A DNA stretch of 64,000 nt, from positions 7,166 through 71,165 of the forward strand of contig DASYCO010000020.1 of NCBI GenBank assembly GCA_036500145.1, in the 5' to 3' direction. The position numbers and the translations under genes are program-made. The stretch comes from CAMAVH01 sp036500145. GTDB lineage: Bacteria > Pseudomonadota > Alphaproteobacteria > SMXQ01. The notes beneath the pieces were generated by a model. The model was not told the DNA's origin. It searched no databases and saw only the letters and a list, made by a program, of their open reading frames with translations. This document shows positions 36,035-43,704 of the stretch, in pieces; position 1 is the first letter of the stretch; each line of letters begins with the position of its first letter.

Positions 36035-36715
36035 ATGACCGAAGCGAATGGGGCAAAACCGCGGACCTCGACGTTGATCATCGAGGGCAACCGGTTGTTT
36101 CGTGAGGGACTCAAATATCTTCTGGCCGGATCGCAATTCGAAATCCGATTGGAAGCCGATTCTTTCGAAAGCGCGAATGACAGCATACGAGAAGGGTTCC
36201 TGCCGGAACTCATCGTCCTCGACTTCCAGGACGACGACGGCCTGGCCGTCGAGAACATCAGGCACTTGCGGGGAAACTTGCGTCACGCCCGCATCGTGGT
36301 GCTGACCTACAGCCTCTCGGCCAAGAAACTGGCCAAGGCGCTCGAGGCCGGCGCCGACTCCTATCTCCTGAGCGACATGTCGCCGGAAGCCTTGATCCAA
36401 TCGCTCGCCTTGACGATGCTCGGCGAGAAGGTGTTTCCGACGAATCTCGCCAAGCTGCTGATCGACGGTCGCATCGACTTCGCGAACGGGGATCGGCCGT
36501 TCTCCTCCGGCACTCTGTCGGAGCGGGAGATACAGATCCTGCGTTGCCTGGCGAACGGCGATCCCAACAAGATGATCGCCAATCGCCTGAACATCACCGA
36601 GGCGACGGTAAAGGTCCATCTCAAGGGCCTGCTGCGCAAGATCAACGTCTGCAACCGCACGCAAGCCGCCATCTGGGCGGTGGGCCAAGGCATCGACAAG
36701 TCTATGGCGAAGTAG
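36035..36715 (+). CDS. NarL/CsgD-like response regulator
   Basis: A receiver-like domain (TLIIEGNRLFREGLKYLL) keeps a possible phospho-Asp (IVLDFQDDDG) but has Glu-Gly-Asn where the usual acidic pair sits. The LuxR-type helix-turn-helix is intact (LSEREIQILRCLANGDPNKMIANRLNITEATVKVHLKGLLRKI). The start at 36035 has AAGGGGGA just upstream. It is closely similar to the protein at 56194 and related to that at 31227. Its location between the secretion cluster and the PepSY pair suggests local control of either. Confidence 0.88.
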   Translation: MTEANGAKPRTSTLIIEGNRLFREGLKYLLAGSQFEIRLEADSFESANDSIREGFLPELIVLDFQDDDGLAVENIRHLRGNLRHARIVVLTYSLSAKKLAKALEAGADSYLLSDMSPEALIQSLALTMLGEKVFPTNLAKLLIDGRIDFANGDRPFSSGTLSEREIQILRCLANGDPNKMIANRLNITEATVKVHLKGLLRKINVCNRTQAAIWAVGQGIDKSMAK

Positions 36716-36883
36716 CCAGCCGATCCGTCTTCGCTGCGGCGTCGGCCACGCGGCCGGCGCCCGCAGCGGCGGTTCCGCCCGCAAGTTCCGTATTCCTCCC
36801 AGGCACCGCCGCGGCATTCTGCATGTGCAGAGATTGCCACATCCATGCCCGCCGTTTGCCACGGCGGGTTCCTCGTCGTCTCA

Positions 36884-36907
36884 GGAACGATCCGACCTCC
36901 CGTCGTT
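36884..36907 (+). promoter_or_regulatory. GGAAC-N15-CGTT promoter candidate, copy 1
   Basis: GGAAC (36884-36888) and CGTT (36904-36907) resemble the general-stress EcfG promoter, whose usual spacing is 16-17. The spacing here is 15. The same arrangement recurs before the second PepSY gene. Confidence 0.4.
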
Positions 36908-36943
36908 TATCCAGTGAGACTTACATGTAATGAGGAGGAACGA

Positions 36944-37219
36944 ATGAAACGTTTCATGATTTCTGCGGCTGCGACGGCCTTGCTGCTCGGCACTGCCGGC
37001 ATGGCGATGGCCGACGACGACAGCGGCGACAAGGCGCAGCAGATGCAGAGCGCCACCGAAGTCCAGACGCTGCTGCAATCCAAGGGCTACAGCCAGGTGA
37101 ACTCGGTGCGGACCGGCAACGCGGACGGCAAGGTGCATGCCACCGCCGTGAGGAACGGCAAGCCGGTGAACGTCGAGATCGACATGAACACCGGCAGCGT
37201 CATCGAGACGTCGCACTGA
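36944..37219 (+). CDS. Secreted PepSY-like small protein, copy 1
   Basis: A signal peptide (cleavage after AMA, about 23) precedes an acidic DDDSGDKAQQMQ stretch and a PepSY-like unit (VQTLLQSKGYSQVNSVR ... GKPVNVEIDMNTGSVIE). PepSY units are small inhibitory or sensing modules in the periplasm. GAGGAGG lies before the ATG at 36944. It is one half of a tandem duplication with the gene at 37294. Confidence 0.85.
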   Translation: MKRFMISAAATALLLGTAGMAMADDDSGDKAQQMQSATEVQTLLQSKGYSQVNSVRTGNADGKVHATAVRNGKPVNVEIDMNTGSVIETSH

Positions 37220-37234
37220 CGCCATTCCTATCCA

Positions 37235-37258
37235 GGAACGATCTGATCTCCGGTCGTT
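37235..37258 (+). promoter_or_regulatory. GGAAC-N15-CGTT promoter candidate, copy 2
   Basis: GGAAC (37235-37239) and CGTT (37255-37258), the same spacing as copy 1, with differences in the spacer. Conservation of the two boxes while the spacer has changed is modest support for function. Confidence 0.4.
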
Positions 37259-37293
37259 TACCGAACGAGACCACATTTGAGAAGGAGGAACGA

Positions 37294-37566
37294 ATGAAAC
37301 GTTTCATGATTTCCGCGGCCGCGACGGCCTTGCTGCTCGGCACTGCCGGCATGGCGATGGCCGACGACGACAGCGGCGACAAGGCGCAGCAGATGCAAAG
37401 CACCACGGAAGTGCAGACGCTGCTGTCGTCGAAGGGCTACAGCAATGTCAGCGCGGTCCAGACGGGCAGGCCGGACGGCAAGGTGCGCGCCAGCGCCATG
37501 AAGGACGGCAAGCCGGTCAACCTTGAGATCGACATGCAGACAGGCGGCATTATCGAGACGAAGTAA
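37294..37566 (+). CDS. Secreted PepSY-like small protein, copy 2
   Basis: The signal peptide and first 36 residues are identical in amino acids to copy 1. The PepSY-like part has diverged (VQTLLSSKGYSNVSAVQ ... GKPVNLEIDMQTGGIIE). GGAGGAACGA precedes the ATG. Keeping two expressed-looking copies with their own promoter boxes suggests a dose effect or beginning specialisation. Confidence 0.85.
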   Translation: MKRFMISAAATALLLGTAGMAMADDDSGDKAQQMQSTTEVQTLLSSKGYSNVSAVQTGRPDGKVRASAMKDGKPVNLEIDMQTGGIIETK

Positions 37567-37692
37567 CGCCTGACCTCTCGCAAGGTGAAGGGCGCGCCCA
37601 TGCGGTGCGCCCTTTTCTTATGGGGGCCTTCCCGTGCCGATCCTTGCCAAAATGCAGTCTTCCCCGCGCTGGGATTCGGGAACGCGGAAGTT

Positions 37693-38298
37693 ATGATGCG
37701 CCGTCATCTTTTCCGGGATTTTATGGCTCGACAGATTCGACAGGCCAGCTGTCTGCTGGCTTATGCCTTCGTGGCGCTGGCCTTGGGCGCAGGCGCTGCC
37801 GACGCGCAGAGCTGGCTCAACAACCTGACGAACCCGGGTGGTCCGGCCCCGGCGGACAATGTGCAGGTCGCCATGGCCGAGGGCCGCCAGATCGCCGGCT
37901 AAGGCGGCAAGTGCGTCCATGTCGAGGGCGAGATGCGCTCCGGCGGCCTGCTCGTGATGCGCGACTGCGATCCCAATTCGGTCAATCAGCGCTTCAAGTT
38001 CGAGAACGGCAATCTCAAGACCTCCGTACGCATCGCCAGCCCGAGCGGCTGGCTTCCCATGTGCGTCGCTTCCGTCGCCCAGGAACGCCTAGCGCTGCAA
38101 AGCTGCAACGGCATAGGCGTGATGGGCGCCATCGGCGCCAATCCGATCGGGCAGCAGTGGGCGATCAACGGCCGCGAGATTCGCCGCGCCGACGGGGCCT
38201 TCTGCCTCGACGTCTACAAGGCGCAGACGAGCAACGGCACCCCCGTCATCTATTTCAAGTGCAACGGCGACGGCAACTAGCAGTGGGGCTGGCGCTGA
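37693..38298 (+). pseudogene. Secreted ricin-B-like lectin gene broken by two in-frame stops
   Basis: A signal peptide and short linker (AQSWLNNLTNPGG) run into EGRQIAG, then TAA at 37900. The same frame continues GGKCVHVEGEM ... CDPNSVNQRFKFENG ... SNGTPVIYFKCNGDGN, then TAG at 38278, then QWGWR and TGA. Cys and Q-x-W/F spacing fits a beta-trefoil lectin. The TAG stands where a Gln of the GNQQW motif is expected (CAG to TAG). Readthrough is possible but decay is simpler. It is paired with a more decayed relative downstream. Confidence 0.7.
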
Positions 38299-38343
38299 CC
38301 GACATTCGCCATCCATTCAAACGTTGAAGGATTAGAGAGACTG

Positions 38344-38941
38344 ATGAAACCTAAGTTCGCGCAAATCGCCGCCGCCATGTCGCTCGCAGCGTCCGTGTTG
38401 GCTTCATCCGCCTCCGCGCAAGCGCAAGGCCTGGTCACGTACGACCCGCTAAAATGGGCGGCTTTCGTGTCCCAGAAGCGCTTTCGGAAGGCCGCCAGCT
38501 CGTAGATGCCAATGGCAATTGCCTTCATGCCAAGGCGAAGAATGAGGCCGAGGGCTTGAACGGGGGAGCCAATCTGATATCGCAGCCTTGCAATGGGCTT
38601 GCGTCCGAGTAGCGTTTCGCCGTCGAAGGCGGAACCATCAAAGCGACCTGGTCGCGAAAGAGAATGAGGGCATCGGGTTGGCTCAAGCGCCCTGGTTCTC
38701 CCTCTGCATGACGAGCATCTCCCTCAATGTGAGCGGCGTTCCTTCAAGCGTCAGCGCCGCTCTTTCCAGGTGCGGCGGAAGCCAGAAGACTTTTCAGGGA
38801 TTTAGCTTCGAGAACGGCCAGGTCGTCGGAAAATGGAATCGAGGCTGGCGTATGCAGGGCGGCGATCCGAAGGCGCGGAATCAGAACATCTACGCCAAGC
38901 CTTGCGACGGCTCGGCCGCGCAGAAGTGGACCTGGCGCTGA
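38344..38941 (+). pseudogene. Second ricin-B-like lectin gene, frameshifted
   Basis: The signal peptide MKPKFAQIAAAMSLAASVLA is in one frame. EGRQLVDANGNCLHAKAKNE, homologous to EGRQIAG-GGKCVHVEGEM upstream, is in a second frame, where TAG at about 38610 precedes RFAVEGGTIKATW. The C-terminal part (FSFENGQVVGKWNRGW ... SAAQKWTWR) is in a third. At least two frameshifts and one stop make it non-functional as read. The final Q-x-W motif is intact. Confidence 0.7.
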
Positions 38942-38945
38942 GCCT

Positions 38946-41126
38946 CTAAGCGCCGCGCTCGGCGGCGACGATCATCTTGCGTACGCGCTCGGGCGTGAGC
39001 GGCAGTTCGCGCAGGCGCACGCCGATGGCGTGGCGCACCGCGTTGGCAATGGCGCCGGGCGTGGGCCCTGCCGTGCCTTCGCCGACGCCGAGCGGCGGGT
39101 CGTTCGGCCGGTCGATGAAGGCGACTTCGATCTCCGGCGCCTCGCGGAACGTGAGGATCGGATAGCTCTCCCAGTCGGTGCTGGTGACGTGCGTGGCGTC
39201 GAAGCGCACGGCTTCCTTCAGGGTCTGGCTCATGGCCTGCAGGAAGCCGCCTTCGAGCTGGTTGCCGGCGCCGTCCGGATTGATCACCTCGCCGGCGTCG
39301 GCCGCGATCCAGGCGCGCGGAATCGCGATGGCGCCCTTGGCCTCGTCGACGTCGGCCTCGATGACGACGGCGACGTAGCACTTGCCGTTCTTGTAGCGAT
39401 GGAAGGCGAGGCCCTGGCCATGGCCGTTGCCCCAGGACTTCGGATCCCAGCTCGCCATGGCGGCGGCCTTCTCGATGACGGCGCGGGCGCGCGCATCCTT
39501 GAGATGGGCGAGGCGGAATTCGAGCGGGTCGCGGCCCGCCGCATGGGCGAGCTCATCGACGAAGGATTCCTGGGCGAAGACGTTGCAGAAGGTGCCGAGG
39601 GCGCGCAGCGACGAGGTGCGGAAAGGGTGCGGCTTGACGAAATGCTTCACCACCCGCATGCCGGGCAGCGTGTAGTAGGGCGTGGCGCCGCGATGGCCGC
39701 CGCCGTGCTTGCCGTTGTGGTCGGCCGGCACCGGCGCGGGCAGGGCGTCCTCGCGATGCCAGGCGGCGACGAAGCCGGCGCTGTCCTTCTTGGCGCGCGG
39801 CCGGCCCGAATGGGTCTGCGTCCAGATGTCGCAGTTCCAGTCGAGCATCGTGCCGGCCTCGTCCAGGCTCGCCTGCAGGGCGACGACCATGGCCGAGCCG
39901 TAAGGTTCCCAGCGGTGTTCGTCTTCGCGCATCCATTGCAGGCGGACGGGACGGTCGGGCAAGGCGCGCGCCAGCATGGCGGCGTCCATCGCCGCGTCCT
40001 CGCTGCCGTTGTGGCCGTAGACGCCGGCGCCTTCCACATGGATGCAGCGGATGCTGTCCTTTGCCATGCCGAAGGCCGTGGCCAGCGCCGCCTGCTGCGG
40101 GAAGACGCCCTGGTTCTGCTGCCAGATGGTGAGCTTGACACCTTCGCTGCCGGGCTCGAACAACGCCACCGCGCAGGACGGGCCGATGCTGGCATGCATC
40201 TGGTAGGGCCGCGAATAGAAGGCCTCGAGGGTCTGGGCTGCGCCTTCCGGCTCGACGGCGTCGGGAACGTCGCCTTCGATCGGCGTGCCGTTCTCGACCA
40301 GCATGTCGTCGGTGTCCTGGCTGACCAGCCAGTCCGACAGCATGTCCTCGTTGGGCAGCGTCGGCAGCGCGCGCCATTCGGTCGCCTCGCGCATGGCTTC
40401 CCAGGCGCGCACGGCCTGGTCTTCGCGCGCGGCGATGACGGCGAGGAAGCGGCCGTCCTGCACGACCTTGACGACGCCGGGCATGGCGGCGATGGCGGCG
40501 GCGTCGAACTTGACCAGCTCGTTGCCGTAGGCCGGCGGATGCAGCACGCGGCCATGCAGCATGTCGGGCAGCTGCACGTCCTGCACGAAGGCGCGGCCGC
40601 CGTGAAGCTTGGCGGGAATGTCGAGGCGGCGGACCGACTTGCCGGCGAGGCGGCGGCTGCCGGCGCTGCGCGGCGCGACTTCGCCGCTGACCTCGACGCC
40701 GAAGGGCTGGCCGGCCATCAGTTCCCAGTAGCTGACCTTGCTGTTGGTCGAGCGGCTGCTGACCATGCCGTCCTCGACCGTCAGGTCGTCGATGTCGATG
40801 CCGAGGCGGGCGGCGGCCTTCTCGAGCAGCAGGCGGCGCGCGTGGGCGGCGGCGTAGCGCATGGCGATGCCGCTCTGCTGCACCGATTCGGATCCGGCGG
40901 TGAGGCCTTCGTCGGCCGTCAGGGCGCTGTCGGCTTCCTGCACGCGCACGCGCGCGAGCGAGACGTCGAGCTCGTCGGCGCCGATCTGCGCGATGGCGGT
41001 CTTGATGCCCTGGCCGAACTCGGTCTTGCCGGTCTTGAGGGTGACGGTCTCGCCCGCGTCGATGCTGAGCCAGGAATCGAGGCGGGCGTCGTCTTCAAGG
41101 CTGCCGGGAAGCTTCTTCTCGCTCAT
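38946..41126 (-). CDS. Molybdopterin-binding large subunit of a second xanthine-oxidase-family dehydrogenase
   Basis: The 726 residues carry GKTEFGQGIKTAIAQIGADELDV, the mid-protein YSRPYQMHASIGPSCAVALF and the C-terminal GVGEGTAGPTPGAIANAV with the active-site Glu. Unlike the copy at 15217 there is no Tat signal, so it should act in the cytoplasm. The start at 41126 overlaps the small-subunit stop by four bases. Aldehydes or N-heterocycles such as nicotinate are possible substrates. No cytochrome gene accompanies it. Confidence 0.9.
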   Translation of the reverse strand: MSEKKLPGSLEDDARLDSWLSIDAGETVTLKTGKTEFGQGIKTAIAQIGADELDVSLARVRVQEADSALTADEGLTAGSESVQQSGIAMRYAAAHARRLLLEKAAARLGIDIDDLTVEDGMVSSRSTNSKVSYWELMAGQPFGVEVSGEVAPRSAGSRRLAGKSVRRLDIPAKLHGGRAFVQDVQLPDMLHGRVLHPPAYGNELVKFDAAAIAAMPGVVKVVQDGRFLAVIAAREDQAVRAWEAMREATEWRALPTLPNEDMLSDWLVSQDTDDMLVENGTPIEGDVPDAVEPEGAAQTLEAFYSRPYQMHASIGPSCAVALFEPGSEGVKLTIWQQNQGVFPQQAALATAFGMAKDSIRCIHVEGAGVYGHNGSEDAAMDAAMLARALPDRPVRLQWMREDEHRWEPYGSAMVVALQASLDEAGTMLDWNCDIWTQTHSGRPRAKKDSAGFVAAWHREDALPAPVPADHNGKHGGGHRGATPYYTLPGMRVVKHFVKPHPFRTSSLRALGTFCNVFAQESFVDELAHAAGRDPLEFRLAHLKDARARAVIEKAAAMASWDPKSWGNGHGQGLAFHRYKNGKCYVAVVIEADVDEAKGAIAIPRAWIAADAGEVINPDGAGNQLEGGFLQAMSQTLKEAVRFDATHVTSTDWESYPILTFREAPEIEVAFIDRPNDPPLGVGEGTAGPTPGAIANAVRHAIGVRLRELPLTPERVRKMIVAAERGA

Positions 41127-41602
41127 TTGCGCAGCTCTTGCGCGGCGCGCCGGATGGCGCGGAAGACGCGGCTGTGGGTGCCGCAGCGGCAGAGATGGTC
41201 CTGCAGCGCGACGCGGATCGCCGCCAGGTCGGGATCGGGGTTGCGGTCGAGCAGCGCCTTGGCGGCGATGATGATGCCGTTGGTGCAGTAGCCGCACTGC
41301 ACGGCCTGCTCGGCCTCGAAGGCCGCCTGCAGCGGATGCGGCCGCTCCGGCGTGCCGAGCCCTTCCAGGGTGGTCACGGCCTTGCCGACGGCCTTTTCGA
41401 CCGTGAAGGTGCAGGAGAACGTGCGCTCGCCGTCGACCAGCACGGCGCAGGCGCCGCATTGCTCTAGGCCGCAGCCGTACTTCGGCGCGACGAGGCCGAG
41501 GTCGTTGCGCAGCACGTAGAGCAGCGGCGTGCCAGGCGCCACCGTCACGGCATGCGCCTCGCCGTTCACATGCAGGGAGAAGGTTTCGCCGTCCGCGCTC
41601 AT
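41123..41602 (-). CDS. Two-[2Fe-2S] small subunit of the second molybdenum dehydrogenase
   Basis: The eight cluster cysteines are present (YGCGLEQCGACAV plus FSCTF; QCGYCTNGI and CRCGTHSRV). At 159 residues it is typical of XdhC-like/IorA small subunits. It is translationally coupled to the large subunit by an ATGA overlap and delivers electrons to an unidentified acceptor. Confidence 0.92.
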   Translation of the reverse strand: MSADGETFSLHVNGEAHAVTVAPGTPLLYVLRNDLGLVAPKYGCGLEQCGACAVLVDGERTFSCTFTVEKAVGKAVTTLEGLGTPERPHPLQAAFEAEQAVQCGYCTNGIIIAAKALLDRNPDPDLAAIRVALQDHLCRCGTHSRVFRAIRRAAQELRK

Positions 41603-41756
41603 GCGCGTTGCGATGTCGCCGTGTGGCGGGGCGCGGTGATCCGGGTCGAGGTCATGCGGGTCAAGGTCATCATGGCAGTGGCCCCCTTTGCTCGGCGTTT
41701 ATCGCACGATGCTGCGGGCCGCGCGGGCGCCGCATTCGCCTCGAAGACCTTCGGTC

Positions 41757-42098
41757 TTAAAGGATTGACAGCACGGATTCGGGCGGACGGCCGAGAGCGG
41801 CCTTGTCGCCCTTCACGACGATCGGACGTTCGATCAGGATAGGGTGTTCCGCCATCGCCTTGATGAGCTCGGCGTCGGTGGCGTCGGCGAGGCCGAGATC
41901 CTTGTAGGGCGCTTCGCCCTTGCGCATGGCTTCGCGCGGGCTCTTGCCCATCATGGCCAGCAGCTTCTTGATCTCCGCGGCCGAAGGCGGCGTCTTGAGA
42001 TATTCGATGATGGTCGGCTTGACGCCCTTCTGCTCGAGAAGGGCCAGGGTCTCGCGCGACTTGGTGCAGCGCGGATTGTGGTAGATCGTGACGCTCAT
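41757..42098 (-). CDS. arsC: ArsC-family (glutaredoxin-type) reductase
   Basis: The thioredoxin-fold ArsC motif HNPRCTKSRETLALL puts the catalytic Cys near residue 11. RPPESVLSIL closes the protein, and ERPIVV marks the arsenate-site region. E. coli-type ArsC reduces arsenate with glutathione. There is no arsB or arsR nearby, so a YffB/Spx-like housekeeping role is also possible. It lies 25 bases after infA on the same strand. Confidence 0.85.
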   Translation of the reverse strand: MSVTIYHNPRCTKSRETLALLEQKGVKPTIIEYLKTPPSAAEIKKLLAMMGKSPREAMRKGEAPYKDLGLADATDAELIKAMAEHPILIERPIVVKGDKAALGRPPESVLSIL

Positions 42099-42123
42099 GC
42101 CCTGCGTCCTTCGCTCTTCGGCG

Positions 42124-42396
42124 TTAGCGGCGGAACTGCGGCGGGCGGCGACGGGCGGCGGCGCCGACCTGGCGTTCGTCCTTGGCGCGGAAGGTGATGC
42201 GGCCCTTGGTCAGGTCGTAAGGCGTCATCTCGATGGTGACGCGGTCGCCGGCCAGGATGCGGATGCGGTTCTTGCGCATCTTGCCGGCCGAGTAGGCGAG
42301 CGCCTCGTGGCCGTTGTCGAGCTTCACCTTGAAGCGGGCGTCGGGCAGCACTTCGAGCACGACGCCGTCAAATTCCAGCAAGTCTTCCTTGGCCAT
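42124..42396 (-). CDS. infA: Translation initiation factor IF-1 with basic C-terminal extension
   Basis: The S1/OB domain is typical (MAKEDLLEFDGVVLEVLP ... GHEALAYSAGKMRKNRIRILAGDRV ... DLTKGRITFR). IF-1 is usually about 72 residues. Here some 18 extra residues follow, rich in Arg, Ala and Pro (VGAAARRRPPQFRR). It binds the ribosomal A site during initiation. Confidence 0.95.
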   Translation of the reverse strand: MAKEDLLEFDGVVLEVLPDARFKVKLDNGHEALAYSAGKMRKNRIRILAGDRVTIEMTPYDLTKGRITFRAKDERQVGAAARRRPPQFRR

Positions 42397-42493
42397 GCCT
42401 GATCCTTGAAGAGGGCACGCGGTAACGACCGCCCTTGGCGGTCATCAGCCTCGTAAAATCACATCGACGAAAAATAACATAACGAATGAAAGA

Positions 42494-42526
42494 GGACAGG
42501 GCGGACCTTGCGGCCTCACCCTGTCC
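42494..42526 (-). terminator. Possible terminator downstream of the cold-shock gene
   Basis: GGACAGGG and CCCTGTCC form an eight-pair stem with a loop of about 17 bases. On the minus strand it is followed by TCTTTCATTCG. It lies between cspA and infA. The long loop makes the call moderate. Confidence 0.5.
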
Positions 42527-42557
42527 AAATTCGGATCAGCCCTCAGCGGGCCGGTCT

Positions 42558-42764
42558 TTAGGCGTTCTTCAGATTGACCGCCGAGACCTTGCCTTCGCGA
42601 CCGCTCTCCAGGTCGTAGCTGATGCGCTGGCCCTCGTTCAGATTGCCGAGGCCCGAGCGCTCGACGGCGGAGATGTGCACGAACACATCCTTCGAGCCGT
42701 CTTCAGGCATGATGAAACCAAAACCCTTGGTAGAGTTGAACCACTTAACAGTGCCGGTCGCCAT
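42558..42764 (-). CDS. Cold-shock protein, CspA family
   Basis: The 68-residue single cold-shock domain keeps both RNA-binding motifs, KGFGFI and DVFVHISA. Such proteins melt mRNA structure. GGAGAA sits seven bases before the ATG. The upstream region is long and structured, fitting the thermoregulated leaders known for this family. Which Csp paralogue it is cannot be decided. Confidence 0.95.
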   Translation of the reverse strand: MATGTVKWFNSTKGFGFIMPEDGSKDVFVHISAVERSGLGNLNEGQRISYDLESGREGKVSAVNLKNA

Positions 42765-43212
42765 TGAGAATCTTCTCCATAAGTAATTAGCCGACGCGCG
42801 TTGTGACGCATCGGATCAGCTGCGAATTCGAGAAGACCAGGTCGGATCAATTTTCTTGAAGGACGGGCCGACCCAAGACGAGTTGACCGATCAAAGCTAA
42901 GGATGGACCCTAAGAAAAGCAAGGAAATTCAAGGGTAAAAGGGTAACCCATGGAAAACCCTGCCTTATCCGGCGGGCTCTTTGCCGTTTGCCGCTGTTTG
43001 CGGTCGAGTCGCGCAATCCATCGCATGATTGCGCTAAGACCTTTTTATCGCGAAATAATATTATTTCTTGAGCGTAAAAGTAATAATATAATTGTTGAAA
43101 TCCTGCCCCAGGCTCCCAAAATCTTCCTTGTGGCTTCGGCCACCGGATGACGCGTCACAGCCTTCGCGGGCTTCGCGCCGAACCTGGAAGGAAGCCCTTC
43201 GACGAGAGGGGC
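42765..43212. other. Leader/promoter region of the cold-shock gene and AT-rich divergent spacer
   Basis: No gene is seen. The half next to the Csp gene is probably its long 5' leader on the minus strand. The middle (about 43040-43100) is very AT-rich, including AATAATATTATTTC and a TATAAT, and is the likely promoter zone for the plus-strand structured region that follows. Confidence 0.5.
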
Positions 43213-43620
43213 GCCCTTCATCCGGAAGGGCTCCCTCGCACTGCGAGGGACGGGTTCGACGGGACGTGTCGGGCGACGCAGACCTGGCGCATGCGGCGTC
43301 GTCACACCGGCCGGCAGGGTCCAGGCCCATTCGCCGGGCAGAGGCCACCACAGGGCCAACCAACAAGGGAGGGTGCGTCGAGCATGGAAGATCCACCCAG
43401 CTACAGATAGAGGCTTCTCCGCACGCCGCCGAGAAGCACCAGTCCGTCCTCCCTTGGATCCAGAGGATGGGCTGTCCGAAAATCGGTTACTAGCGACCCA
43501 TGACCGGAGACGACGTCCCCGGATGAGAAGACAGCCCGTCTAGGACGGGTCGCGGCACAGACCGCAAACCAACCGGAGCCCCGCCATTTAAAAGATCTCC
43601 GGATCTTCGGCGGGGCTTTC
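43213..43620 (+). ncRNA. Candidate structured non-coding RNA or leader
   Basis: About 400 bases with dense perfect hairpins: GCCCTTC/GAAGGGC (43213-43231), TCCCTCGC/GCGAGGGA (43232-43250), GGGCTGTC pairing with GACAGCCC (43469-43476 and 43530-43537), CCCGTC-TAG-GACGGG (43535-43549) and a terminator at the end. The last two share bases 43535-43537 and are mutually exclusive. It does not match tmRNA, RNase P or SRP RNA as I know them. It may be a free RNA or an attenuator for the DUF3750 gene. Confidence 0.4.
43577..43617 (+). terminator. Nested intrinsic terminator
   Basis: The outer stem AGCCCCGCC/GGCGGGGCT encloses a second stem AAGATC-TCCG-GATCTT; TTTCC follows. It lies about 90 bases before the DUF3750 start. 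Confidence 0.65.
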
Positions 43621-43704
43621 CGCTGTGCGCACCCTGCATCCGGCCCGGAATTGCTGGCAAGCAGGGGGCTTGCGACCCGTGCGGCGCTGTGGCACCCCAG
43701 AGGG

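Larger units (their letters stand above)
36881..37569 (+). repeat. Tandem duplication of about 350 bases containing promoter and PepSY gene
   Basis: The two halves (about 36881-37222 and 37232-37569) align from the GGAAC box through the gene end. They are near-identical over the signal-peptide coding part and more divergent at the 3' end. Confidence 0.8.

Noticed and set aside
37900..38280. Reassigned stop codon (pyrrolysine or selenocysteine) in the lectin-like genes
   Set aside because: No adjacent insertion element was seen, the stops are both TAA and TAG, and the neighbouring copy carries frameshifts, so gene decay is simpler.
43240..43420. Possible tmRNA, from GGGTTCGACGGG and a nearby GCGCATGC
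   Set aside because: No tag reading frame ending in a stop and no acceptor end with CCA and T arm were found, in plain or permuted order.
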